NCBI RefSeq assembly: GCF_013393945.1
Contig: NZ_CP040297.1
Span: 3,566,001 to 3,630,000, forward strand
Source: Nostoc sp. TCL26-01
Lineage (GTDB): Bacteria > Cyanobacteriota > Cyanobacteriia > Cyanobacteriales > Nostocaceae
Direction of reading: 5' to 3'
DNA length: 64,000 nucleotides
Shown: positions 33,984 through 42,526 of the stretch, one piece after another
Layout: each line of letters starts with the position of its first letter
Numbering within the stretch: the first letter of the stretch is position 1
Made by a program: the position numbers and the translations under genes
Notes under the pieces: generated by a model
The model's input: the letters and a program-made list of their open reading frames with translations, nothing else
The model's database searches: none
Told to the model about the DNA's origin: nothing

Positions 33984-34292
33984 TTAGCCATTAAACCATT
34001 CGTCATTTTTCCATTTATCTTTATCGTATTCTGCATGAGTGAGAAACCCACGAATAAATATAGCTTTAGTTTTATAGTCAATATAGGTTATTAACCTATA
34101 TTTATTACCTCCAATATCAAAAATCACAAAGTTTTTAACTCGATCTGGCGCAAAAATGGAAGTAGCTTTAATATCTTCAAAACTATTCCAGTCTTGTGCT
34201 TTTACAAGCTTACTCCAAGCCCGTATGCTGGATTCAGCATCAGGATACTGTTCGCTAGCTTGGTTGAGTCTTTTTTTGGTAATAATACGCAT
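33984..34292 (-). CDS. higB: HigB-family toxin (mRNA interferase)
   Basis: 102 residues with the family pattern: MRIITKKRLNQASEQYPDAE, then RAWSKLVKAQDWNSFEDIKA, RVKNFVIFDIGGNKYRLITY and FIRGFLTHAEYDKDKWKN. The NKYRLI strand and the HAEYDK end are diagnostic. It cleaves mRNA at the ribosome in studied members. The antitoxin follows after 97 nt on the same strand. The gene appears intact. Confidence 0.9.
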   Translation of the reverse strand: MRIITKKRLNQASEQYPDAESSIRAWSKLVKAQDWNSFEDIKATSIFAPDRVKNFVIFDIGGNKYRLITYIDYKTKAIFIRGFLTHAEYDKDKWKNDEWFNG

Positions 34293-34505
34293 TCGAGATT
34301 GCTTTTGAGTTAGACATAAAAATAATCAAAATAAAGACAAAATAAAGGTTTTGGACTCAATTGATCCAATCTTAGCAAAATGCGAATTTATCTGCAAGCG
34401 CTTCCCCTTGTTCACTCACCACTCCCTCACTTCCTTACTCAGCACGGGCTAAACGCCCCGCTAACAGCACTCAGGACTCAGGACTCAGCACTCATCACTA
34501 ACTAC

Positions 34506-35381
34506 TCAAACCGGTGGGACTAAAACACTAACAGCTTTGGGAATGACGCGAAAAGTTGCGGGGGTATAGGTGGTAATTTCGCCATCAGTGTTAATGGGGC
34601 GTGGTTTACGAGTATAAACTGCAAATTCTTGGCCATGTAGGGCGCGGACATTTTGCCGATGGATATGTCGCCCATTTCGCATTGCGGGTAATAAAGGAAT
34701 AATTTCCCACCAATGCTTAATTTCTAAACTGTAAAGGTCTAATCTTTGGTCATCAATACTGGCATCGTGAACTACAGCCATCCCACCACCATAATAGCGG
34801 CCATTGCCTACAGCAATTTGGACAGTTTTTACATGAAAAGCTTGATTTTTATAGCGAATTTCTGCACTAAAGGGACGTGATTCCCAGATAACTTGTATGG
34901 CTGTGACTGCATAAGCTAGTATTCCCCAGCGACGTTTAAATTCTTTGGTAAGTCGGCGGGTAATTTTTACACTCAGTCCTAAACTAGCAACATTAAAAAA
35001 GTGCTTACCGTTTACCCAACCTAAATCAATTTGTCGCAATTCTCCTTGAGCAATTGTTCGACAAGCTTCGCTCAGGGAGTTAGAAATACCTAAAGTTCTT
35101 GCTAAATCGTTAGCAGTTCCTAATGGCAAAATCCCTAAAGGTAATTGAGTTTCTACTAAAGCATCAACGACGGTATTCAGAGTACCATCACCACCACCAA
35201 CTATGACTAAATCGACTTCATTTTTATACTTGTGGATAATTTGAGAAAGGTGTTGAGGATTTTCTGTTGATTCTTCAATTAACTGAAAACCATAGTTTTT
35301 CAAGTAATCAATTGCTTGCAATAGACTGGTTTGTCCTTGCCGAGAATGACGATTGACTAATAATAAGGCGCGAAGACTCAT
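34506..35381 (-). CDS. YegS/DAGK-family lipid kinase
   Basis: 291 residues. The diacylglycerol kinase catalytic domain has the nucleotide-binding GGGDGTLNTVVDAL and LGILPLGTANDLARTLGIS, both typical. A C-terminal domain starts near residue 150 (VAVGNGRYYGGGMAVVHDAS). It phosphorylates diacylglycerol or a related lipid such as a sphingoid base at the inner membrane face. Monocistronic, with tandem TAATTCG repeats upstream. Confidence 0.9.
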   Translation of the reverse strand: MSLRALLLVNRHSRQGQTSLLQAIDYLKNYGFQLIEESTENPQHLSQIIHKYKNEVDLVIVGGGDGTLNTVVDALVETQLPLGILPLGTANDLARTLGISNSLSEACRTIAQGELRQIDLGWVNGKHFFNVASLGLSVKITRRLTKEFKRRWGILAYAVTAIQVIWESRPFSAEIRYKNQAFHVKTVQIAVGNGRYYGGGMAVVHDASIDDQRLDLYSLEIKHWWEIIPLLPAMRNGRHIHRQNVRALHGQEFAVYTRKPRPINTDGEITTYTPATFRVIPKAVSVLVPPV

Positions 35382-35430
35382 AATAATTCGTAATTCGTAA
35401 TTCGTAATTCGTAATTCACTACGGGAAGAC
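35382..35430. repeat. tandem TAATTCG heptamers
   Basis: About five contiguous units of the form AATTCGT just upstream of the lipid kinase start. Similar units occur at 24560-24580 and 60005-60095. Confidence 0.75.
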
Positions 35431-35656
35431 CTACGTAATTAGGGTATATACAATTTATATATTTGCTATGTTTACTAGGAACTTTTCTACGTTGACAGTT
35501 TAGTTATCTATATGACAAATAGTTATTTTTAGCCAATTAAATTTTAATGCTATCTAGTGTAGCGCGATTATTTGTCTATAGGTTCATTCCTTGGTCATGG
35601 AATAGTTCAGGTATTTTGCATAAAAGTAATTCTTAGTATTGCTTGAGACACGAGAA

Positions 35657-35681
35657 CCCCGACTTCTATGAGAAATCGGGG
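35657..35681 (-). terminator. hairpin downstream of cmpD
   Basis: Arms CCCCGACTTCT / AGAAATCGGGG (one mismatch) around ATG, about 125 nt beyond the cmpD stop. A short T-run (ATCTTTT) follows on the plus strand and a weaker one on the minus strand. It probably ends the cmp operon transcript. Confidence 0.55.
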
Positions 35682-35805
35682 ATCTTTTGGCACGACAAAG
35701 TTATGTTTTCTGAAGAAAAAGGCGAAAGACAAAAGATAAAACGGATAATTATTTTACCTTTTATCTTTTACCTCTGTGCTAACAGTCGTCATCTAGGGAA
35801 CGTTG

Positions 35806-36675
35806 CTAACCCACGTCATCATGAGCAAAACGGTTAAAGAGAAAATCTAGAGCATAGTTACGCAGTTTATAGTATTGTGGATCTTCCATGATGCGAGCGC
35901 GATCGCGTGGACGAGAAAAAGGAATTTCCAATACTTCACCAATTTTGGCGTGAGGACCATTGGTCATCATCACCAATTTGTCTGCTAAAAATAATGCCTC
36001 ATCAATGTCGTGAGTAATCATCAACACTGTGCAGCGATTATCACCCCAGATTTTCAACAATTCTTCTTGTAATTCTTCTTTGGTAATTGCATCTAATGCC
36101 CCAAATGGTTCGTCTAAAATTAAGACTTTGGGACGAATTGCCAAAGCACGGGCAATGGATACCCTTTGTCTCATCCCACCGGACATTTGCAGGGGTTTTT
36201 TCTCCATTGCATCGGCTAGTCCCACCATTGCCAAATGTTCGCGGACTATTGCCCTTTTCTCGGCTTCTGGTTTGTTGGGGTAAACGGCGTTGACGGCGAG
36301 GTAAATATTTTCAAAAGCTGTGCGCCAAGGAAGTAGGGCATAGTTTTGAAATACCACCATCCGGTCGGGGCCTGGTTTGGTGATAGGTTCACCTTCGAGT
36401 AAGACTTGCCCGGAGGTAGGGAAGTTAAAACCCGATACCATGTTTAGCAGTGTGGATTTACCACAACCAGAGTGACCGATGACGCAGATAAATTCACCTT
36501 GTTCTACGTTTAAGTTAACGCCATCTAGGACGGTGAAGGGGCCTTTTTTGGTGGGATAAATTTTAGTAACGTCTTTAATTTCCAGGAAAGACCGACTACT
36601 GGTAGTTGTAGTTGTGGATGGTCTGGTTTGTCTTTCTCTGGTGGTTTCGGTGACGCTGGAACTACGGTTTTGCAT
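35806..36675 (-). CDS. cmpD: bicarbonate (BCT1) ABC transporter ATP-binding subunit CmpD
   Basis: 289 residues. Walker A GHSGCGKST, the Q-loop FQNYALLPWRTAFENIYLAV, the signature [17 protein letters not shown] and Walker B KVLILDEPFGALDA are complete. The long Ser/Thr-rich head before residue 35 is unusual. The NrtD/CmpD-type PWRTAFENI motif is characteristic. It would pair with CmpC to energise HCO3- import. Assignment as CmpD rather than NrtD rests on the operon's binding protein. A 698-bp gap with two odd elements separates it from cmpC. Confidence 0.85.
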   Translation of the reverse strand: MQNRSSSVTETTRERQTRPSTTTTTSSRSFLEIKDVTKIYPTKKGPFTVLDGVNLNVEQGEFICVIGHSGCGKSTLLNMVSGFNFPTSGQVLLEGEPITKPGPDRMVVFQNYALLPWRTAFENIYLAVNAVYPNKPEAEKRAIVREHLAMVGLADAMEKKPLQMSGGMRQRVSIARALAIRPKVLILDEPFGALDAITKEELQEELLKIWGDNRCTVLMITHDIDEALFLADKLVMMTNGPHAKIGEVLEIPFSRPRDRARIMEDPQYYKLRNYALDFLFNRFAHDDVG

Positions 36676-36822
36676 GGTGGTGATATTTGGGTTTGGGTTG
36701 ATGAGGGAGAGAAGCTAGGGCGTATTTTCAAACAACTGATTGAGCCGCCTAATTTTTTAGATCCCCCTAAATCCCCCTTAGAAAGGGGGACTTTGAGAGG
36801 TCTTTAGCCCCCCTTTTTAAGG

Positions 36823-37028
36823 CAGGGCTGTTTCATTCCATTTCAAACAGGATTTGTCAAGATGGTTAGCAAGAAAATTGTCAGTAAGCGTGACGAAGAG
36901 ATGAACATTTAAGCACTGAAATATCAGTAAAATAGTTGGTTTCATCGGCACGTCGGTAACAAAATAACTAATTTTTCATCGCTAGAACCCTTGATTTTTA
37001 AAGCTCTTTGGGGAATGAAACAGCCCTG
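36823..37028. mobile_element. 206-bp miniature inverted-repeat element (MITE) with target duplication
   Basis: Terminal inverted repeats of 17 bp, CAGGGCTGTTTCATTCC at the left and its exact complement at the right. They are flanked by an 11-bp direct repeat CCTTTTTAAGG (36812-36822 and 37029-37039). The interior has no meaningful coding capacity. Removing the element restores a palindromic GGGGGATT-type repeat, so it inserted into an older repeat. The 11-bp duplication fits IS4-group mobilisation, but the parent transposon is unknown. Confidence 0.88.
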
Positions 37029-37085
37029 CCTTTTTAAGGGGGGTTGGGGGGATCTAACACTAAATTTTTTATTCATGCGCGAGTT

Positions 37086-37349
37086 TTACTCATTAACCGA
37101 GTTCAAAACCTCAACGTTTGAGTTCAGAACCTCATTGTTCGAGTTCAGAACCTCATTGTTCGAGTTCCGAACTTCATCGTTCGAGTTCCGAACCTCATAA
37201 ACGGAGTTCCAAGACTCATTAACCGAGTTCAGAACCTCATCGTTCGAGTTCAGAACCTCATAAATGGAGTTCCAAGACTCATTAATCATGTTCCAATACT
37301 CGTGATTGAAGTTCAAAGACTGGTAAATGGAGTTGCGATCCTCGCGCAT
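37086..37349 (-). CDS. heptapeptide-repeat open frame between cmpC and cmpD (unknown)
   Basis: 87 residues from the ATG at 37349, beginning MREDR and then about twelve seven-residue repeats of pattern N-S-(N/V/I)-(N/D/Y)-E-(V/S)-(L/W/R). It ends VLNSVNE-stop. The 21-bp DNA period keeps the frame throughout. Asn1 and Glu5 are almost invariant, while positions 3, 4 and 7 vary. An AGGA site about 11 nt upstream and a 24-nt gap from the cmpC stop suggest it is translated within the operon. No export signal. I do not recognise the family. Confidence 0.5.
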   Translation of the reverse strand: MREDRNSIYQSLNFNHEYWNMINESWNSIYEVLNSNDEVLNSVNESWNSVYEVRNSNDEVRNSNNEVLNSNNEVLNSNVEVLNSVNE

Positions 37350-37373
37350 GATGTTTATTTCCTGATGATTTGC

Positions 37374-39377
37374 TTACGCAACTCGGCGAGTGGGTGAATC
37401 AAGGATGACTTCGGCAATGGAGAAATCACGTTTAATTGGTAAGCTGTTGAGGTAAGTGATCGGGTCTTCAGCGTTAAAGGGAGTACCATCAAACAGTTGA
37501 ATGGGTTGGCGAGTATAGCTAATATCTAGACCTAACTCTCTGGCGGCGGTACTGAAGACGCGGACACGACAAACACGTTCCACAACTTCCACCCAATTGC
37601 GGGGGAAAGGAGTATCACCCCAACGCGCCAACTGACTCATAATCCAAATTTGTTCTGTGCGGCTGGGACGGTTGATGGCAGAATCAGAATAAAATTGGTG
37701 GTGAGCGTAGTCCCGTAATGGATGGTCTAAACTACAAGTATTGTTGTTGGGGTCTTCTAGTTGGACGTACTCTAAGTCAGTGCTGACGTAATCCTTTCCA
37801 GCAACAATTCTTCTAACTTCTTCCGCATTTTCTGGTTTAGAACAGTATTCACAAGCTTCCAGTAAGGCTTTAGTTAAGGCAATGTGGGTATTAGGATAGG
37901 TTTCTGCCCAATCTTCGCGCACACCGAGAACTTTACCGGGGTGTCCCAACCAAACCTCTAAGTCAGTAGCAATGGTAAAGCCAGCACCTTCCACGGCGGC
38001 GCGGTAGTTCCAAGGTTCACCCACGCAGTAACCGTCAATACTCTTGTTTTGTAAGTCGGCTACCATTTGGGCGGGGGGAATGGTCTTCATATCCACATCC
38101 AAATCGGGATCAACACCACCAGCTGCCAACCAATAACGCAGCAGCAAGTTGTGCATGGATGCGGGATGAACTACACCCATGATGTGTCTTTGGTCGCGGG
38201 TACGTAGCAGGTAGTTTTTGAAATCAGATAAGGTGCGGACACCTTCATCATAGAAACGTTTGGCTAGGGTGATGGCGTTACCGTTGCGAGTCATGGTGAG
38301 GGCGGTAACTACGGGTAGGGGTTGGTTATTATGTCCGCCCAATGTTAACCACATCGGCATCCCGGAAGGCATTTGGGCTGCGTCGATATAACCACCAGTC
38401 ATGCCGTCAACGATACCGCGCCAGCTAGTCTCCCGGACTAGGTTCACTTCATCTAAACCATGCTTGACAAAGAAACCTTTTTCCTTAGCTACAGCGAGGG
38501 GGGCGCAAGCGGTGAGGGGTAAGAAGCCAATTTCTAAGTTGACTTTTTCTAAACCATGACGAGAAACGGCTGCTGTTTTGCGGGCGCGGATTTTCTTGAC
38601 TCGTTTTTGCTGGTTGAGGAAGTAAATCATCTCACTCCGCAAACTGTAGTAGCTGGGGTGTTCTACTACTTCCATGCGTTTGCGGGGTCTGGGGATATCA
38701 ACTTCTAAGATGTCGCCAATTTTTGATTCCGGGCCATTGGTCAACATGACAATTCTGTCAGATAACAGCACTGCCTCATCGACATCATGAGTCACCATGA
38801 CTGCTGTGACTTCATTTTCTTCGCAGATTTGCATTAACTGTTCTTGCAAATTACCTCTGGTGAGGGCATCTAACGCACCGAAGGGTTCATCTAATAGTAA
38901 TAGTTTAGGACGAATTGCCAGAGCGCGGGCGATCGCTACCCGTTGTTTTTGTCCACCCGATAACATGCCTGGTTGTTTATCTGCATGGGGACGCAAACCC
39001 ACCATATCTATATGTTTTTCTACAACAGCTTTGCGTTCACCTTCGGGCATCCCCTTCATCACTGAGTTGACAGCCAAAGCAATATTTTCTCTCACCGTCC
39101 GCCAAGGTAACAAGGAGTAATTTTGGAAAACCACCATCCGGTCTGGCCCTGGTCTGGTAATTCTCTGTCCTTCCAGAGTCACTATACCTTCAGTTGGTAA
39201 GTCCAACCCAGCAATCATGTTTAACAAAGTGGATTTACCACAACCGGAGTGACCAATCAAAGAAACAAATTCACCTTTTTTAATCTGGAGGTCGATTCCT
39301 TTCAGGGCGATATATTTACCACCGCCGGTTAAGTCGAATACCTTTTCAATCTGATCAACTGCAACAAATACGCTCAT
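37374..39377 (-). CDS. cmpC: bicarbonate (BCT1) ABC transporter ATPase-binding protein fusion CmpC
   Basis: 667 residues, a two-domain protein. The ATPase (1-265) has GHSGCGKST, FQNYSLLPWRTVRENIALAV, LSGGQKQRVAIARAL and LLLDEPFGALDAL. The C-terminal part (about 285-660, LEIGFLPLTACAPLAVAKEK onward) is homologous to the CmpA/NrtA substrate-binding protein and probably senses cytoplasmic substrate to control transport. This architecture is unique to NrtC and CmpC. It follows cmpB with a 94-nt gap of TGACTAA-type heptamers. Confidence 0.9.
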   Translation of the reverse strand: MSVFVAVDQIEKVFDLTGGGKYIALKGIDLQIKKGEFVSLIGHSGCGKSTLLNMIAGLDLPTEGIVTLEGQRITRPGPDRMVVFQNYSLLPWRTVRENIALAVNSVMKGMPEGERKAVVEKHIDMVGLRPHADKQPGMLSGGQKQRVAIARALAIRPKLLLLDEPFGALDALTRGNLQEQLMQICEENEVTAVMVTHDVDEAVLLSDRIVMLTNGPESKIGDILEVDIPRPRKRMEVVEHPSYYSLRSEMIYFLNQQKRVKKIRARKTAAVSRHGLEKVNLEIGFLPLTACAPLAVAKEKGFFVKHGLDEVNLVRETSWRGIVDGMTGGYIDAAQMPSGMPMWLTLGGHNNQPLPVVTALTMTRNGNAITLAKRFYDEGVRTLSDFKNYLLRTRDQRHIMGVVHPASMHNLLLRYWLAAGGVDPDLDVDMKTIPPAQMVADLQNKSIDGYCVGEPWNYRAAVEGAGFTIATDLEVWLGHPGKVLGVREDWAETYPNTHIALTKALLEACEYCSKPENAEEVRRIVAGKDYVSTDLEYVQLEDPNNNTCSLDHPLRDYAHHQFYSDSAINRPSRTEQIWIMSQLARWGDTPFPRNWVEVVERVCRVRVFSTAARELGLDISYTRQPIQLFDGTPFNAEDPITYLNSLPIKRDFSIAEVILDSPTRRVA

Positions 39378-39471
39378 TTATTTTTTCCCCAAGACTTTGT
39401 TAGTTGGTCACTAGCCATGAGTTTCTTAACTAATGACTAATGACTCATGACTAATGACTAATGACTAATGA

Positions 39472-40311
39472 CTACTTCTGCTCTGCTGGTAAAATCAAGT
39501 TTTGCAATGCTGCCATCAATTTATCGAGGATTAAACCGACAACGCCGATGTAGACTAGTGCCAAAATTACTTCGCTGACGTTGTTGTTTTGATAAGCATC
39601 CCAGATAAAGAAGCCAATACCGACGATACCAGACATGACGATTTCTGCGGCGATAATCGCTAACCAAGCCAAACCAATCGCAATTCTTAAACCAGTGAAA
39701 ATGTAGGGTAGTGCGGCAGGAATCAGAATATTAGTGAAGTATTCTTTGCGGCTTAGTTGCAGTACTTTGGCAACGTTGTTGTAGTCTTGAGGAATTTGAG
39801 TGACACCTACTGCTGTGTTGATTAAAATTGGCCAAATTGCGGTGATGAAGATTACAAATAAAGCTGCTGGTTCGTTTTGACGTAAAGCTGCCAAGGAGAT
39901 AGGAACCCAAGCCAAAGGTGGTACAGTTCGTAATAGTTGGAAGATGGGATCTAAGGCTTTGGACATGGTTTTATTAATCCCAATCAAAACACCCAAAGCA
40001 ATACCCACAATTGCTGCCAAAGTATAGCTAATGGCTACCCGTTGTAGACTAGCTAAAATTTGCCAAAACAGACCCTTATCTGTACCACCCTTATCATAGA
40101 AGGGATATAAAATTAAAGTCCACGTATCTTGAATTACTTGTACGGGGCCTGGTAATGTTGCGCCAGGAGTCCAGGAGAATAATTGCCAGATTACCAGAAA
40201 AATAATGATGGCGATCGCTGGCGGTACTACATTGGGAAATTGCTTTTGCAATTTGGCTAAAACACTATTATCTAACTTCGGGCTTGCGGGTCTTTTTTGC
40301 GCTATAGTCAT
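39472..40311 (-). CDS. cmpB: bicarbonate (BCT1) ABC transporter permease CmpB
   Basis: 279 residues from the ATG at 40311 (MTIAQKRPASPK), preceded by AAGGAACATCAAAATC. In-frame ATGs up to 40398 exist but have no better signal and read repeat-rich DNA. There are about six hydrophobic segments. The EAA loop is AKVLQLSRKEYFTNILIPAA, then LPYIFTGLRIAIGLAWLAII. The inner-membrane permease partners CmpC and CmpD. Close relatives include NrtB and SsuC/TauC. Confidence 0.9.
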   Translation of the reverse strand: MTIAQKRPASPKLDNSVLAKLQKQFPNVVPPAIAIIIFLVIWQLFSWTPGATLPGPVQVIQDTWTLILYPFYDKGGTDKGLFWQILASLQRVAISYTLAAIVGIALGVLIGINKTMSKALDPIFQLLRTVPPLAWVPISLAALRQNEPAALFVIFITAIWPILINTAVGVTQIPQDYNNVAKVLQLSRKEYFTNILIPAALPYIFTGLRIAIGLAWLAIIAAEIVMSGIVGIGFFIWDAYQNNNVSEVILALVYIGVVGLILDKLMAALQNLILPAEQK

Positions 40312-40397
40312 GATTTTGATGTTCCTTAGATGACGAATGTTTGTGCGGAATTGAAAAACTGTTCTACGACTGTTGGAGAAAACTTGCATCATGTACA

Positions 40398-40449
40398 TAC
40401 ATTAGTTGCATTGCGTGCAACTAATGTACAGACGTTGCAATGCAACGTC
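40398..40449. repeat. two adjacent hairpins between cmpA and cmpB
   Basis: First hairpin: TACATTAGTTGCA (40398-40410) and TGCAACTAATGTA (40416-40428), a perfect 13-bp stem with a TTGCG loop. Second: GACGTTGCA / TGCAACGTC around one A (40431-40449), related to the dispersed palindrome family. They lie immediately after the cmpA stop. Confidence 0.8.
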
Positions 40450-40450
40450 T

Positions 40451-41821
40451 CTACGCCTTTTTGATTTTGAGGCTGTTGAGATACTCTTCTGGCTTTTCGG
40501 GGTCGAATTTAACGCCATCAAAGAATGTTTCTACACCGCGAGATGTGTTGGTGGGGATATCCGCAGCCGCAATTCCTGCTTCTTTCGCTGCTTCTTTCCA
40601 AATGTCTTCACGGTTAACTTTATTGATTAACTCTTTAGCCTTGGCTGCACCATTGGCAAGGTAATCTTTGGGCAAGAATCCCCAACGCACGTTCTCCGTG
40701 ATGAACCACAAATCATGGCTCTTGTATGGATAAGAAACACTACCTTTTTCATCTTTCCAGTAGTAAGCAGCCATTGATTTATCATCAATTTTGCGACCAT
40801 CACCCATGTCATACTTACCTTGGTATGGGTCTGCTAAAATCTCTGGATCATTCAGGTTAAAATAATTTCTTCCAGCCAGAATTTGTGCGGCTTCTTTGCG
40901 ATTATCAAAGTTATCTAACCATTGCTGCGCTTCCATGATACCCTTGAGTATGGCTTTTGTGGCTTTGGGATTTTTATCAACCCAATCAGCTCTCATCGCT
41001 AAATATTCTTCGGGGTGATTTTTCCATATCTCTGCGGTTAATGCAGCCATGAAGCCGATTTTGTCGTTGACGAGGCGGAATGGCCAGGGGTCACCTGTAC
41101 TGAAAGCGTCCATTGTGCCGGTTTTCATGTTAGCGACAGTCTGCGCTGCTGGTACAGTTAGTAGTTTGACTTCTGTATCTGGGTCGATACCGCCTGCTGC
41201 TAACCAGTAGCGAATCCACAAATCTTGGTTAACGTGGGGGAATGTGAATGCGGCTGTAAAGGGTGTGGAGGATTTGAGTTGGGTAAATAAAGACTTAGCA
41301 CTGGCTAGTTGTAGACCGATTCCTTTGCCTTTGTGTTTGTTAGCGATCGCAATCCCATTACCATGAGTAATTAACTGCGCTAAAACATACATGGGAATTT
41401 TTTGATTCCCTTTAGTAATCAAACCTTCTGTAATTAAATGCGGCATGGGCATTTGCCATTGCCCACCATCAATTCCCCCACCAGCTGAACCAATTTCCAC
41501 GTTATCTCTAGCCGAACCCCAAGAAGCTTGTTTAGAAAGTTCCACATTGGTCATGCCATACTTGGCAAAAAAACCTTTCTCTTTAGCAATAATTAAAGGT
41601 GCAGATTCGACAATGGGGATATATCCCAATTTAACTGTGGTTACTTCTGGTGCTTGTTCTGGGCTGATGTTAGCAACTGGTTGAGCTGTGGTTCCAGTTT
41701 GTGTCCCACCAGTAGTTTCTGGGGGATTACCCAAACAACCTTTGAGAAATACAGCACTTGCCGAAGCCCCTGCTGTAACAATAAATTTACGGCGAGAAAT
41801 TTGATTAAAAAATTCTGTCAT
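40451..41821 (-). CDS. cmpA: bicarbonate-binding lipoprotein CmpA of the BCT1 ABC transporter
   Basis: 456 residues. A twin-arginine-containing lipoprotein signal ([20 protein letters not shown], then GC at 28-29) anchors it to the membrane. Residues around [25 protein letters not shown] and [16 protein letters not shown] match CmpA, whereas NrtA has GSASGGIDGAHILTPMP and FCVGEPWP at these positions. It binds HCO3- in the periplasm. First gene of a minus-strand operon with cmpB, cmpC and cmpD. Neither nirA nor narB, normal partners of nrt genes, is adjacent. Confidence 0.88.
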   Translation of the reverse strand: MTEFFNQISRRKFIVTAGASASAVFLKGCLGNPPETTGGTQTGTTAQPVANISPEQAPEVTTVKLGYIPIVESAPLIIAKEKGFFAKYGMTNVELSKQASWGSARDNVEIGSAGGGIDGGQWQMPMPHLITEGLITKGNQKIPMYVLAQLITHGNGIAIANKHKGKGIGLQLASAKSLFTQLKSSTPFTAAFTFPHVNQDLWIRYWLAAGGIDPDTEVKLLTVPAAQTVANMKTGTMDAFSTGDPWPFRLVNDKIGFMAALTAEIWKNHPEEYLAMRADWVDKNPKATKAILKGIMEAQQWLDNFDNRKEAAQILAGRNYFNLNDPEILADPYQGKYDMGDGRKIDDKSMAAYYWKDEKGSVSYPYKSHDLWFITENVRWGFLPKDYLANGAAKAKELINKVNREDIWKEAAKEAGIAAADIPTNTSRGVETFFDGVKFDPEKPEEYLNSLKIKKA

Positions 41822-42526
41822 AAAATCCCCTCAAGCTGAATGTAAATATTTATAAACACGACAATCAAGGCAAAGAAAACATGATGTCTCTCGCATTCAT
41901 CACAAAGTTTTTTGCATACTCAGCTACGTCAAAACAAACCATTCCCTGACAGAAATAGCTTTGACAATTACCTAGTAGATAAATTTTGGTGAATTGCTTG
42001 GCTTTATTTGAATTTCCTTGTCGGTCACTCACTGTATTGAAATTAGTTTACAGGTTTTAATGTCAAAGTGGATGATTATAAACTCGAATTCTAAAATAAA
42101 TATTAGATTGGTCATATAAGTAAAAACTTATCATTCACTTGGAAATCACAGGGGGTTACTCAATGTATAAATCTTTATTGATGATAAACATTTACTTAAG
42201 CCATGATTTACTAGATTTAGCTATATGTATTGTGTAATTATCTAACGACTAAAAAGAAGTATCAATAATTGTTAATGGCAACCATTGGTTAATGCCATAA
42301 TCTACAGTTTTTCTACTCAGTTGCACTCACGTACCTAACACCAAAACCCTGACCAAGAGAATCAAAATTAAGATTTTTAAACTTTGCCCTATCAACTATT
42401 GACTTTTGACGAAAAGTATTGAGTTACTTGACACTGCGTAAATCCCAACAACTTAAACATTGTCATTTCCCTGGAGCTTCCCCAGAGCGATAGTATTGAG
42501 AGAAGAATCAATTAAGCTTGGCCGCA
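41822..42526. promoter_or_regulatory. 705-bp divergent region upstream of cmpA and selO
   Basis: No gene found. A TTA-N7-TAA sequence (TTACAGGTTTTAA, 42048-42060) fits the loose LysR-type CmpR/CbbR half-site rule reported for cmp operons, 227 bp upstream of cmpA. One match in AT-rich DNA can arise by chance. No NtcA site (GTA-N8-TAC) was found, which is consistent with carbon rather than nitrogen control. Confidence 0.35.

Noticed and set aside
36991..37200. Plus-strand frame over the heptapeptide repeats (EFRTS repeats)
   Set aside because: It begins in the miniature element, has no ribosome-binding site and runs against the operon. The minus frame has proper start, stop and position.
40312..40398. 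N-terminal extension of CmpB from upstream ATGs
   Set aside because: It lacks similarity to CmpB/NrtB, while the ATG at 40311 has a strong ribosome-binding site.
35806..41821. Nitrate transporter nrtABCD
   Set aside because: Binding-protein residues match CmpA better, and nirA/narB and NtcA sites are absent.
42048..42060. CmpR operator upstream of cmpA as a firm call
   Set aside because: The motif is loose and the DNA AT-rich, so it is kept only as a weak note in the region entry.
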